Shown here piece after piece: positions 9,844 to 20,788 of a DNA stretch of 64,000 nucleotides. The position numbers and the translations under genes are program-made. Position 1 is the stretch's first letter, and the number at the start of each line of letters is the position of its first letter. The stretch lies in the NCBI RefSeq assembly GCF_001641265.1, contig NW_020167524.1, forward strand, positions 310,001-374,000, written 5' to 3'. The notes under the pieces are model-generated. The model was given only the letters and a program-made list of their open reading frames with translations. It was not told where the DNA came from and made no database searches. The DNA comes from Pseudogymnoascus destructans. Taxonomy: Eukaryota; Ascomycota; Leotiomycetes; Thelebolales; Thelebolaceae.

Positions 9844-12660
9844 ATGGCGACCCTACAGAAGGTGGGGGTGGTCCTCACCAACCCAAAAGACTGGGATGAG
9901 TGGCTAGAGACGATTAAGACAGCTTCAATGAAGACAGGAGTGTGGAGTTATATTAATCCAGCATTAAATGACCCCCCTATTCTTGTACCACCTGTTAGGC
10001 CAGTTCCTAACTTCGTATGGACTGCAGCTCAGGCCGGTAGTGGCGTGGTCCCTCAGACTACTCCACAGGTGTCAACAAGAGCAACATCAAGTCAGACAGC
10101 CCAACCATCAATCGAAGCCTCCCAACCAATCATACCAATTACATACGTGTCATACTGACATTCGTTGCACTCAGTTTGCTATCAAACTCAAGAGCAAACT
10201 TGGAAATCTCCTCCTCAAACCTACAAGTCACTATACATATCTTGGCTTATCACACCAACAACAAGAGCAATACTACTCAACGATTGCTACAACCATCTAT
10301 GATTCATTACACGTCATCGCTCCTTAGTTACTGGGCCAATACTACCACATAGCATATCTCTACAACCCTCTATGATTCATTACATGACATCACTCATACT
10401 ACCACATGACATATCTCTACCAACTAGAGGCCTAGGAGCATGAACGATAGCTCTAAAAGCTCCTACGAACCTCTATGATTCATTACATGTCATCGCTCTT
10501 TAGTTACCCACAAGATTGGTTAAGTTATGACATAATTTGTCTGTGACATAATTTGTCTATGACATAATTTGTCTATAGGGGTACTCTGACCTTGGACCTC
10601 CTTTTACTTCCTATAGGCTACGAACCTAAGAGATGGTTCTATGGGATTCTCTTACGTCGACTACAGTTACCAAGCCTGGTAAGTCATGGAAAGTCTTGGA
10701 AAATGAGAGAACTACATTCCTTTAGCATAAATAGGATTGCCCTTTCCTTAAGAAAGGGCAAGCAGATAATACAGTAAATCGACTATCACATACTTCCACG
10801 TCTTTTCCAAGCTTCCAAGCATTGATCTTGTTACTCCTTGTTTCTGAAAAGTCAGTGAGGTGTTAACCTCTGACTTACCCCTGAGTTCCCAGACTCAACA
10901 TTTGTTGCAACTTGTCTGAACCACTTCACTACATCACACACCTGATTGCTGCGTTGTGGAATAGTCTAAGCTACAACCCTTTGGCTCTTTTTCCTAAGAC
11001 AGTGTGTTGTCTTAGTAAAATCATCCCTTCCTTGGGTGGCTAGATTCTCACATCTGGTGCACCCACCATTACAATACGGATCTCTCACAGATGACCAGAA
11101 GGAAGAGCTTCGAAACCTACAAGCGGACTTCCAATATGATCGAAAAATATGGGAGAAACAGCAGGAAGCAATTCAGGGGCTACAGTCTAAGATCCAAGAA
11201 ACTATTAGACGGGACTTCCTACCATACACATACAATTGTGATACTCCATACGAAATGCTAGTAAGGCTTAAGGAGCGGTTTGCACCAACTACACGAGCTA
11301 GGCTTGAGGAATGGAGGAGTGAGTGGGCAAAAGTATCCAAAATACAAAGAGGAGTAGACCTTGAAGAGTGGCTCCTAAAATGGGAGACCCTCTACACACA
11401 AGGCCATACACTCCGAGCACCAGAGGTTATCGACCCTCACGATGCGATATATTACTTCCTTAAAGCAATAGGACCCTGCGAATTTCAAGGACCATGGACA
11501 TTTAAACTCAACAAAGGGACAAAGGAATATGAGTTTGAGGAGGTCGTATGGACCTATCGAATCAACCAGAGACAGGCAAGATATGACCAGAAGTCTCGGG
11601 GGGAACATGGAGTTTTCGCAACACAAGAAGGCGATAATGAGACATCTGCTACCCTTCAGAACTGTACAAACAACCTACAACAAGGACAACAGGGTTGGAA
11701 TAACGGGAAGAAGAAGAAGGAGCCCCGAACAGATTGCCCTTGTGGCTCTATCCATAAGTGGAGGGACTGCTTATATGTCATGAAGTCGAAGCGTACGAAG
11801 TCATGGAAGCCAAACTGAGACATTGAAGCTAAAGTTGACGCCTACATAAGTGAAAAGCCAGGCTTTCAATACTGCATTCAAAGGGCAATAGACCAGGACA
11901 AGGCGAACAGAGGACAACCCTGTACGAACCAGGATCTACCTGTTTCCTTTGCAACAGCCTTCCAAGTCACTCAAGGTCTTACCCTCTCAACCTATGAGCT
12001 TGCAAGGAGCACAATCCTTGATTCTGGAGCTACAATTCATGTCTGTAACGACCGTACGAGGTTCTACAACCTAAAGGAATGTGAGGACGGAAACTACCTC
12101 TTAGCTGGAGACCAGAGAGTAAGGATTGAAGGGTTTGGGTCCGTGGACATCAAGTCCAGGTTGGAAAGGACACAAAGTCTGTACGAACCATAACACTCCA
12201 AGAAACAGCCCTTGTTTCCTCATTTCACACCTCTGTTGCATCCTTAAAACGATTCATCCAAAAGGGAGTCCATTGGAATACAGCTACAGAAGGACTTACG
12301 TATGAAGGAAAGCCGTTCTGCAACACTCCAGTTATCCATGGACAATGGGTCCTTGGATATATTAAGAATGACAATACAAAAGTCCTTCAAAACACAGCCC
12401 TATCAATGACTCAAGTGCACCAAGATACTGTTCTATCCTCGTAAGGACCTCGCAAAGACCTAACAGGCACTGCAAAGGAGTGGCATAATCGAATGGGCCA
12501 CCTTAATCAAAACGCAATAAGGAAGCTCCAAGAGAAGACCCATGGGGTTATTGTCACAGACATGGATTCGTACGACACTAACTGCGAAGTCTGCCGCCTT
12601 ACCCATGCTAAAAAGGATCTCCCAAAGATCTACACCACGGTCACAGATCCCTTATGAGAT
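9844..12660 (+). pseudogene. copia gag-protease, interrupted and truncated
   Basis: Starts MATLQKVGVV with the copia gag signature DWDEWLETIKTASMKTGVW, runs to 10147, is split by a solo LTR, and resumes in frame at 11079 (YGSLTDDQKEEL). It continues through LKERFAPTT and a copia-type Cys/His motif CPCGSIHKWRDC to an in-frame TGA at 11816-11818. Beyond that come a protease motif ILDSGATIHVCND (near 12010-12050) and gag-pre-integrase sequence CEVCRLTHAKKD, which is then mirrored by the palindrome. It is broken by the LTR, by nonsense codons and by loss of the rest of pol. Confidence 0.82.
10148..11073 (+). repeat. solo gypsy LTR in copia gag
   Basis: A 926-bp LTR of the gypsy family (TGTCATACTG to CACCATTACA) flanked by the direct repeat ATACG at 10143-10147 and 11074-11078. 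It is a clean solo LTR left after LTR-LTR recombination. It has three tandem copies of a 16-bp unit (ATGACATAATTTGTCT) near 10525-10575 where the young LTRs have one. Confidence 0.93.
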
Positions 12661-12787
12661 TGGAAATGAGTCACTAGGCGTAGATGTGAATCATCGGGCG
12701 TATGATTCACATCTACGCCTAGTGACTCATTTCCCGTGGTGTAGATCTTTGGGAGATCCTTTTTAGCATGGGTAAGGCGGCAGACTT
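12587..12787. repeat. long near-perfect palindrome in copia DNA
   Basis: Outer arms 12587-12640 and 12734-12787 are perfect 54-bp inverted repeats. Inner arms 12662-12694 and 12702-12734 are perfect 33-bp inverted repeats around a 7-bp centre. Only a 21-bp segment (12641-12661) lacks a partner. The arms are copia gag-pre-integrase coding sequence, so the right half is an inverted duplicate of the left. Confidence 0.92.
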
Positions 12788-12893
12788 TGACGTACTATTA
12801 TCACTGGCCCAGGTATAACCACCCCTTTTTTTTCCCGAGTTCCTCATATTACAATTTGAGGCTCCTATGGGGATACGTGGGGGTGTTGGAACG

Positions 12894-13017
12894 TTGGAAC
12901 TATGTTCCTAGATGTACGCTGCACAGTGTAGCTTGTATACTGGCTATATGTATATATAGGGCTTCGCACCCATAGTTTACTCAATCAAGTCGTCAAACTC
13001 CAATTATGTGTTCTACA
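12894..13017 (+). repeat. solo LTR, small family, in polypurine tract
   Basis: A 124-bp LTR (TGTTGGAACG to TGTTCTACA) flanked by GGGGG on both sides (12889-12893, 13018-13022). The flanks join to the same GATAC-G-run-TG context seen at 9587-9603, so it landed in the copia polypurine tract. It is related to the inverted LTRs at 18151 and 21190 through shared segments such as GGCTTCGCACC and ATAGTTTACT. Confidence 0.82.
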
Positions 13018-13026
13018 GGGGGGGTG

Positions 13027-13127
13027 TGTTGTAATAGTCACATGATCTCACGTGATCTCCGTACGGATTATCGGTAAAGCCAAGTATAGGTTACATAGTC
13101 AGGAATACATACATTTATTACTCAACA
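13027..13127 (+). repeat. 3' LTR of copia element 2
   Basis: Begins TGTTGTAATAGTCACATG and ends ACTCAACA, 101 bp. The start and end match the LTR at 9602-9750, with the middle shortened and different. Confidence 0.7.
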
Positions 13128-13483
13128 AATCCAGAATATTTTATACAACCCCGATCACGTGAAAGTTACACGTGACAAATTAGCCGCGAACCCTTATTTT
13201 TATCAACTTATTGAAAACCATTGAACTGGAACGCCCACACTTTCGTAGGTTCAAGTTGGTTTATATTTTTACAACACAACTTTTATGCAGCATGTCAATG
13301 CAGCCCCACGTGTAGGTGTGACAAAGTACCCCATCTACTCTGCCATCCCAAAAATTCAATCCCACAAACACCAGTTCCCTCGACTTCCTCCCCAAGCTTT
13401 AACACCCCCCTCCTCACTCCCTCCACCCACCGTGGCGATAACACACCACCCACCACCACATCGCCCATCTCACATCCGCAACC
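13128..13483 (+). promoter_or_regulatory. SER2 upstream region with CACGTG boxes
   Basis: Two CACGTG palindromes, the core bound by bHLH factors, lie about 20 bp apart near 13155 and 13172, some 310-330 bp before the ATG. No TATA box is obvious. Transposon sequence ends at 13127, so the promoter directly abuts the copia LTR. Confidence 0.4.
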
Positions 13484-14902
13484 ATGGCCGCCCTTCCCAC
13501 CCGCGCGCCCTCCACCCGGTCCCCCCCCCCCGTCTTCTCCCAAAGCAATCGCTCCCCCTCCTACCTCGCCTCGCACGCCCAATGCCGCACCCCGGCACCC
13601 ACCAACCACCCAGGCATCGACAGCATCGTGGACGCGCCCGCACCCTCTCCTAAGCCCTACGCGTCATACACGGGCGTCCCCTCGCACGGCGCGAGCGCCC
13701 CTCACATCGTCGACTCCGGCATCTCCCACGGCCTGACGCACGCCAACTGCCAGCCCGACCTCGGCGAGGATGTTGGCCGCATCATCGCGACGCTCTTCTA
13801 CAAGACGACACCCCGCTCCACTGCTGTTGAGAGCCGCTCCCCCAGCCCCGGCTCCGAAACTGACGATGACGGGCCAAAGGGCGCACCTACAACCTCCACC
13901 GAGGCGTCGCCCCTCGAGCCCCTGCCAGCGGATGAAGTCGAGCCCCTAGATCATCTTTACGGCTACCACGTCTCCCCGCTCTGCATCACCGCCTTCCTCG
14001 CGCTTCTCTCCTCCCTTCCCCTTCCGCAGGGACACACCCATATCACCTCCTCGCACCGATGTCTCGACGTGCTCTCCGCCTCCCACCCCCGCGTCGTAGA
14101 GTTGACCTTCTCCCCCGCCCCGGACCCAGCATATATCTCCCTCACCGAGCTGCGCAGGCACGAGCTCATCTACCGCTTCGAGCGCGCCTGGCACGTCGAT
14201 GTCGTGCTGCAGACCGACACCCCGCTGCGTCGGCACCCCAGGCTCGTGGTCTTCGATATGGACTCCACGCTCATCACGCAGGAGGTCATTGATCTGATTG
14301 CCGCCTCGATCGGGGCCGAGGAGGCCGTTTCGGCCATTACGGCGCGTGCGATGAATGGGGAGCTTGATTTCGAGGCGTCGTTACGCGAGCGCTCGCGGCT
14401 GCTTAAAGGGGTGTCGGCGGGGATCTTTGACGAGCTGAAGCCGGTGCTGGATATTACGCCGGGCGTGGTCCCATTGCTGCGCGCACTGAAGAGGTTGGGT
14501 GTTAAGACGGCCGTGCTGTCAGGAGGGTTTATGCCGTTGACGGGGTATTTGGCAGAGAAGCTGGGGATTGATCATGCGCGCGCTAATACGCTGACGATTG
14601 AGGATGGAGCACTGACGGGCGAGTTGACAGGGGCGATTGTGGATGCCGAGGCGAAGGCGAAGCATTTGTTGGCGCTGGCGGAGGTGGAGGGCGTGGATGT
14701 GAGCCAGGTTGTGGCGGTGGGTGATGGGGCGAACGATTTGAAGATGATGGCGGTTGCTGGGTTGGGGGTGGCGTGGAGAGCGAAGTCGAGGGTGCAGGTT
14801 GAGGCAGGAGCGAGGCTGAATGGGGAGAGCTTGTTGGATTTGTTGTTTTTGTTTGGGTTTACGAGGGAGGAGATTGGGGTGTTGTGTGGGGAGAAGGCGT
14901 AA
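13484..14902 (+). CDS. SER2: phosphoserine phosphatase
   Basis: A 472-residue HAD-superfamily phosphatase that removes phosphate from 3-phosphoserine in the last step of serine synthesis. The catalytic motif VVFDMDST is at about residue 258 (first Asp nucleophile). Motif II region is TAVLSGGFMP (about 345-355), followed by a conserved lysine. Motif III is GDGANDLKMM (about 410). The C-terminal 220 residues match bacterial SerB and yeast Ser2 closely. The N-terminal 240 residues are a longer, Pro/Ser-rich fungal extension. No intron is needed. It is GC-rich, unlike the AT-rich retroelement DNA on both sides. The ATG heads an unbroken frame; a later start cannot be excluded. Confidence 0.93.
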   Translation: MAALPTRAPSTRSPPPVFSQSNRSPSYLASHAQCRTPAPTNHPGIDSIVDAPAPSPKPYASYTGVPSHGASAPHIVDSGISHGLTHANCQPDLGEDVGRIIATLFYKTTPRSTAVESRSPSPGSETDDDGPKGAPTTSTEASPLEPLPADEVEPLDHLYGYHVSPLCITAFLALLSSLPLPQGHTHITSSHRCLDVLSASHPRVVELTFSPAPDPAYISLTELRRHELIYRFERAWHVDVVLQTDTPLRRHPRLVVFDMDSTLITQEVIDLIAASIGAEEAVSAITARAMNGELDFEASLRERSRLLKGVSAGIFDELKPVLDITPGVVPLLRALKRLGVKTAVLSGGFMPLTGYLAEKLGIDHARANTLTIEDGALTGELTGAIVDAEAKAKHLLALAEVEGVDVSQVVAVGDGANDLKMMAVAGLGVAWRAKSRVQVEAGARLNGESLLDLLFLFGFTREEIGVLCGEKA

Positions 14903-15481
14903 GCAAGGGGAGGATCGGTGTTCTCAATAGTAATTCTTGGCAATATATTGCGAGAAAAAGGCATATGTATTATCACCATATGGCGAGTGCCTATATTATA
15001 TTGTCACTATATAGCTTGGCAGTATATTGTATTATGATCATAAGGCTTGGCAATATATGCAGTGTAAACCAGGGTTAGAAAATCAATTATAATCATCATT
15101 ATTTAGTCGTAACTTAATCATAATCATGATTATTTATAAAGCGTATACTCCGTAATCATAATCATGATTATTATAATCATGACTATAATCTATACCTTAT
15201 TAGGCTTACTTATTACCTAATTAGGTATAGTTTATATAAGCGATAAGATAAGATAAGATAAGCTACCCTCCCTACGTGTATTTTCTCTCCTAGCATCAAC
15301 TATACCCTTTTCTAGCCGTATCACATTAGCTTTAGGTGCTGAAAGCTAACCTCTAAGCTGTAGGCAGCTCTTTTTAGCCCTCTAGCATTTGCTTGGTAGC
15401 TCATTTGCTATACAAAGCTCCTAGTTCTTAGCTTTAAGAAGGACTAGTCTATGTGCTAGCATTAAGATACCTTTAGCCTAG
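14903..15481. other. AT-rich intergenic DNA with short palindromes
   Basis: No gene seen. Repeated ATAATCATGATTAT palindromes at about 15080-15180, an AGATA-type pentamer run at about 15245-15260, and strong AT bias consistent with RIP-altered or decayed repeat DNA. Confidence 0.5.
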
Positions 15482-16012
15482 TGTAATGGTGGGTGCACCA
15501 GATGTGAGAATCTAGCCACCCAAGGAAGGGATGAATTTACTAAGACAACACACTGTCTTAGGAAACAGAGCCAAAGGGTTGTAGCTTAGACTATTCCCCA
15601 ACGCAGCAATCAAGTGTATGATGTAGTGGAGTGGTTTAGACAAGTTGTAACAAATGTTGAGTCTGAGAACTCAGGGATAAGTCAGAGGTTAGCACCTCAC
15701 TGACTTTTCAGAAACAAGGAATAACAAGATCAATGCTTGGAAGCTTGGAAAAGACGTGGAAGTATGTGATAGTCGATTTACTGTATTGTCTGCTTGCCCT
15801 TTCTTAAGGAAAGGGCAATCCTATTTATGCTAAAGAAGTGTAGTTCTCTCATTTTCCAAGACTTTCCATGACTAACCAGGCTTGGTAACTGTAGTCGACG
15901 TAAGAGAATCCCATAGAACCATCTCCTAGGTTCCTAGCCTATAGGAAGTGAAAGGAGGTCCAAGGTCAGTACCCCTATAGACAAATTATGTCATAACTTA
16001 ACCAATCTTGTG
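15482..16012 (-). repeat. inverted gypsy LTR fragment
   Basis: Starts TGTAATGGTGGGTGCACC, the reverse complement of the gypsy LTR end, and proceeds to ACCAATCTTGTG, the middle of the LTR. There it is cut by a forward LTR of the same family. The other half is not found beyond that insertion (17861 onward), so there was further deletion. Confidence 0.88.
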
Positions 16013-17860
16013 TGTCATACTGACATTCGTTGCACTCAGTTTGCTATTAAACTCAAGAGCAAACTTAGAAATCTCCTCCTCAAACCTACAAGTCACTATA
16101 CATATCTTGGCTTATCACACCAACAACAAGAGCAATACTACTCAACAATTGCTACAACCCTATATGATTCATTACACGTCATTGCTCCTTAGTTACTGGG
16201 CCGATATTACCACATAGCATATCTCTACAACCCTCCATGATTCATTACATGACATCACTCCTTAGTTACTGGGCTAATACTACACATGACATAACATGAA
16301 CAATAGCTCCAAAAGCTTCTACAACCATCTATGATTTATTACACGTCATCGCTCCTTAGTTACCCACAAGATTGGTTAAGTTATGACATAATTTGTCTAT
16401 AGGGGTACTCTGACCTTGGACCTCCTTTTCACTTCCTATAGGCTAGGAACCCAAGAGATGGTTCTATGGGATTCTCTTACGTCGACTACAGTTACCAAGC
16501 CTGGTTAGTCATGGAAAGTCTTGGAAAATGAGAGAACTACACTCCTTTAGCATAAATAGGATTGCCCTTTCCTTAAGAAAGGGCAAGCAGACAATACAGT
16601 AAATCGACTATCACATACTTCCACGTCTTTTCCAAGCTTCCAAGCATTGATCTTGTTATTCCTTGTTTCTGAAAAGTCAGTGAGGTGCTAACCTTTGACT
16701 TATCCCTGAGTTCTCAGACTCAACATTTGTACAACTTGTCTAAACCACTCCACTACATCATACACTTGATTGCTGCATTGTGGAATAGTCTAAGCTACAA
16801 CCCTTTGGCTCTGTTTCCTAAGACAGTGTGTTGTCTTGGTAAAATTGTCATACTGACATTCGTTGCACTCAGTTTGCTATCAAACTCAAGAGCAAACTTG
16901 GAAATCTCCTCCTCAAACCTACAAGTCACTATACATATTTTGGCTTATCACACCAACAACAAGAGCAATACTACTCAACGATTGCTACAACCATCTATGA
17001 TTCATTACACATCATCGCTCCTTAGTTACTGGGCCGATATTACCACATAGCATATCTCTACAACCCTAAATGATCCATTACATGACATCACTCATACTAC
17101 CACATGACATATCTCTACCAACTAGAGGCCTAGGAGCATGAACGATAGCTCTAAAAGCTCCTACGAACCTCTATGATTCATTACATGTCATCGCTCTTTA
17201 GTTACCCACAAGATTGGTTATGTTATGACATAATTTGTCTATGACATAATTTGTCTATGACATAATTTGTCTATGACATAATTTGTCTATGACATAATTT
17301 GTCTATAGGGGTACTCTGACCTTGGACCTCCTTTTACTTCCTATAGGCTACGAACCTAAGAGATGGTTCTATGGGATTCTCTTACGTCGACTACAGTTAC
17401 CAAGCCTGGTAAGTCATGGAAAGTCTTGGAAAATGAGAGAACTACATTCCTTTAGCATAAATAGGATTGCCCTTTCCTTAAGAAAGGGCAAGCAGACAAT
17501 ACAGTAAATCGACTATCACATACTTCCACGTCTTTTCCAAGCTTCCAAGCATTCATCTTGTTACTCCTTGTTTCTGAAAAGTCAGTGAGGTGTTAACCTC
17601 TGACTTACCCCTGAGTTCCCAGACTCAACATTTGTTGCAACTTGTCTGAACCACTTCACTACATCACACACCTGATTGCTGCGTTGTGAAATAGTCTAAG
17701 CTACGACCCTTTGGCTCTGTTTTCTAAGACAGTGTGTTGTCTTAGTAAATTCATCCCTTCCTTGGGTGGCTAGATTCTCACATCTGGTGCACCCACCATT
17801 ACAAAAATCATCCCTTCCTTGGGTGGCTAGATTCTCACATCTGGTGCACCCACCATTACA
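16013..17860 (+). repeat. gypsy LTR interrupted by another LTR
   Basis: A forward LTR in two pieces: 16013-16845 and 17809-17860 (CATCCCTTCCTTGG to CACCATTACA). The gap is filled by a second LTR of the same family. No 5-bp duplication is seen at its own outer ends (TTGTG versus TAGTT). Confidence 0.88.
16846..17803 (+). repeat. solo gypsy LTR nested in a gypsy LTR
   Basis: A 958-bp LTR flanked by AAAAT (16841-16845, 17804-17808). It is longer than the young 936-bp LTRs partly because a 16-bp unit (ATGACATAATTTGTCT) is present five times at about 17224-17304. Confidence 0.92.
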
Positions 17861-18150
17861 TAGTTTAAGGGACTTTGTAGCATTTAGTAGCTGCTTAGCA
17901 GCTTAGTTTTTTTGTAGAGGTTTAAATAGCTTCCTTTAGGGGGAATCCATGTCCTATCACACACGCTTAATTAATCTTAACACCTAAGGCATCAACAACC
18001 TACTACCTAATGTAGGTCAGGTAGTAGGGTGTTGATGCCTTAGCTATATAGTTGGCTAAACCTACTATATAGCTATACTAACTATTTTGTTAACCCTACC
18101 AAAACTCAACACTACAGCACATTACATGGCAAATACTTAAACGTTAAATA
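17861..18150. other. AT-rich DNA with a 25-bp hairpin
   Basis: No gene. Arms 17984-18008 and 18019-18043 (starting CTAAGGCATCAACAACC) are inverted repeats with one mismatch around a 10-bp loop. This may be the core of a miniature element, but no target duplication was identified. Confidence 0.6.
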
Positions 18151-18245
18151 TGTTAAGCACAAATTTAGAGCTTAACGACTTAATTGAGTAAACTATAGGT
18201 GCGAAGCCATATATATACTGCCTAGTAGTATACAGACTACACTAT
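18151..18245 (-). repeat. left LTR of the shell, truncated
   Basis: Matches the first 95 bp of the LTR at 21190-21315 with a handful of substitutions. About 30 bp at its right side are missing where the next LTR begins. Confidence 0.8.
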
Positions 18246-18252
18246 TGTGCCA

Positions 18253-18453
18253 TGTGACGGGGCTAATGGATAGTTGTAGAAACTAGTGGATATTGAATAG
18301 TTGAGCTATCCACGAACTATCCTGAATATCTAGCTATCCGCCAACTATCCAGATTACCCATGAGGCACGATGCCACTATATAAGTAGATAGTATTTCCTT
18401 AGATAGGAGCTTCGTGCTCAACTCAATATAGTATTCTTTACAATACTGTAACA
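18253..18453 (+). repeat. solo LTR of a third family
   Basis: About 201 bp beginning TGTGACGGGG and ending AATACTGTAACA, with a TATA box CTATATAAG near 18377. It contains several ACTATCC/GGATAGT repeats. No matching 5-bp flanks were found, so its ends are approximate. Confidence 0.5.
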
Positions 18454-18538
18454 TGTTACTTGGAAAGCCTTTGTGTCTAATCCCCTGCCTCCTCTGTCAA
18501 GTCAACCTTATGCAAGAAACATCTGTGTCTTCTATCGT

Positions 18539-20405
18539 TTAGAAGTCAGTGTTACATATATCTTTAAATGATACTGCAAAAACCTTAGCTCCTTTCTGCT
18601 TCTGAAGCATATTGAATGGTGCAGCTCCAATCATTGTAACAGTGCATTTGTTCTTGTTCTTATAATGAGGTTGGAGGGCTGGCTTTGGAGCTTCTTTATC
18701 TTGTATTTCCTTCTCAGCTTGGGGACTTGTAGTTTTCACTTTTAAAGTGTCTGTTGGTGTAGTGTGCTGGCAGTGACCCTTTGTAAAGATGACTTGGTCG
18801 TTTACCATATTGAGTTGTGACTCCATGCTGCTTCATCCAAGCTTTCCCAAGAATGATAGAATGTTTCCCAAGAGTAGTAATGAATAGAGGGCATAGACTT
18901 TCAACGTGATCTCCAATTTGTAGTCGAGGGTATATAGCATGCGTAACTGTAGGTGCTGCAGCTCCATTAAATCCTTCAATGTTATTTGGTTTTATAAGTT
19001 GGATAGGAGAGATGTTCTTAATTTCACAAATTCGTTTTGCGTCAACAGCATTCACAAAGCTTCCACCTGTTGCACTGCTATCCATTAAGGCTTGCATGAC
19101 AATTTAATTCCTTCCTATTCTGCAGGTAGCTAAGAATGGAGTGTCATAGTCGAAATGGGATAATGATGAGGCAGAGGAGGCAATTCTTGCTGTAGAACCT
19201 TTAGCGACATCTTTTCTAGAGGCTACTCTTTTCCCGACTCATACTGGGTAGGATCCTCAGTATCAGAGATCTCATTGAGTCTGCCTTTCTGTTTCTGAGG
19301 GCACTCATGAGCACGATGGCCGCTTTCGTGGCAATGGAAGCATTTGCCAAGCTTCATGAGCGATTCTTTCTCAGGATCTTGGTGGGGAGAGCGGTAGAGC
19401 TTCTTCTGTGGTGCCACTATTTCAACAGCAGTACTAGCAGTAGGGCTCTGGCCACTCTGCTTCTGGTAGGCGAACGGCTGTGGCTTCATTCTCTTCTCCT
19501 TTTCTTGAATTCTCTGTAGGTTTTGGTCCACAAGCATGCATTTCTTTGCGAATTCATGTAGGGTGGTAGCTCCCATTTCTGCAACAAGGGCTTTCTGCAT
19601 GCCTTGGTTGATTTTAAACCAGAGATCGTCAAGCAAGGTCTCTTCTGAGTAGTCCAGCTCTGCAGTGAGTCTCTGGAATTCAGCCCAGAATGTTGTGAAG
19701 GTATTCTTGGTATAACTTGCAATACTCAGTTTGTGCAGTGTGTCTCCTATCGGGGTCGCTAAACACTTTCTCGAGGAGTTGGAGGATTTCTTCTGCTGAC
19801 TGAAGCATGTTTGGTGAGGTAATGCGAAGCCTTGGGTTCACATGGCGAACTGCGAGTCCTCCTAGTCTGCTTTGGAGATAACTCATCTGCATCTTGTCAT
19901 TTTGGAAGTGGTCGATGTTGGCTTCCAGCTTGAGTCGGATCTTCACAACCCAGTCTTCAAAAGCTGGTTCAATCCCATCCGTAAGAATAGGAGGATCCGG
20001 AATGTGAGCAGACTGGCGAGGTGCTGCATTGCGAATAGGAGCTGTATTCTCAAGATATTTTTGAATGCCTTGCAGTTCAGTAATCTTTTCATCCTTGTCT
20101 TGAATTTCTTCTTGGAGCTGTAGAATAGCATCATTTCGCTCTGCAATAGTAGCATCAGAAGCTTGACCGACGATGAGGTAGTCCTTCATAATGGCTTTCA
20201 ACATTGACCAGGCGTACTCTTGGCTGCTAGGTGACAGCTTTTGGAATTCAGTGTAGGTGTTGACATTCCAATTCCTCATCTGGTGGCCGTTTGATAGTAT
20301 AGACTGGTGTCTTTCTTGAGCTGTTTTGCCCATCCTCTTGAAATCTTCTTGGGCTTCGAGGAAGTCATCTTGAAGTTCATCTCTCTTCTCAGACTCATCT
20401 GCCAA
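18539..20405 (-). pseudogene. gypsy gag-protease, frameshifted
   Basis: Reading leftward, gag starts MADESEKRDEL at 20405 and stays open to about 19700. A frameshift near 19700-19720 moves coding into the frame of FKINQGMQKALVAEMG. That frame holds the CCHC zinc knuckle CFHCHESGHRAHEC (about 19300) and ends at 19223. A further segment (19097-18714) has a protease-like motif MDSSATGGSF, where the usual DSG reads DSS. A last piece (18826-18539) is in another frame. At least two frameshifts and loss of pol make it a pseudogene. Confidence 0.75.
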
Positions 20406-20788
20406 GGTTGTTTTCTCATTTATAGACTCATAGTCTTCTGGGTTTTAATCAGCCATCTTGGCTTTTTCTTTGGCTGTGTGTGCCATAGCAGCTTTGCTAT
20501 TCTTTCAGTTTTCATATTCAGTAGATCAGACTCGTATCGCCAAAGGCCCTATTGCGCAGTTTGTCGACTGTAGGAGCCACTCAAGAGGAGCGCACTTCCC
20601 TCACAGCTATATTCCTTGTCGAGGGAGCATTGTGAAAGGTCTGATCTATGAAGTCTGTGGTGTTCTGGTGTTTCTGGTGTGTTCTGTGGTGTTCTGGAAT
20701 CGACTTTAGGATATGGTTGTAGGGTTTCCAAAGAAGGGAATTCAAATTTCAGTATCAAGGTTCAGGCTCAGAGAGCAAAAGAAAGGTG

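Larger units (their letters stand above)
9602..13127 (+). mobile_element. Ty1/copia element 2, deleted and rearranged
   Basis: LTR (9602-9750), leader, gag (from 9844), protease, part of the gag-pre-integrase region, a palindromic rearrangement (12587-12787), a short 3' tail, a split polypurine tract and an LTR (13027-13127). Integrase, RT and RNase H are absent, so most of pol was lost at or near the palindrome. Two foreign solo LTRs are inserted (10148-11073 and 12894-13017). Confidence 0.8.

Noticed and set aside
13221..13736. Pro/Thr-rich frame overlapping the SER2 start
   Set aside because: Low-complexity C-rich DNA read in another frame; SER2 frame carries all the conserved motifs.
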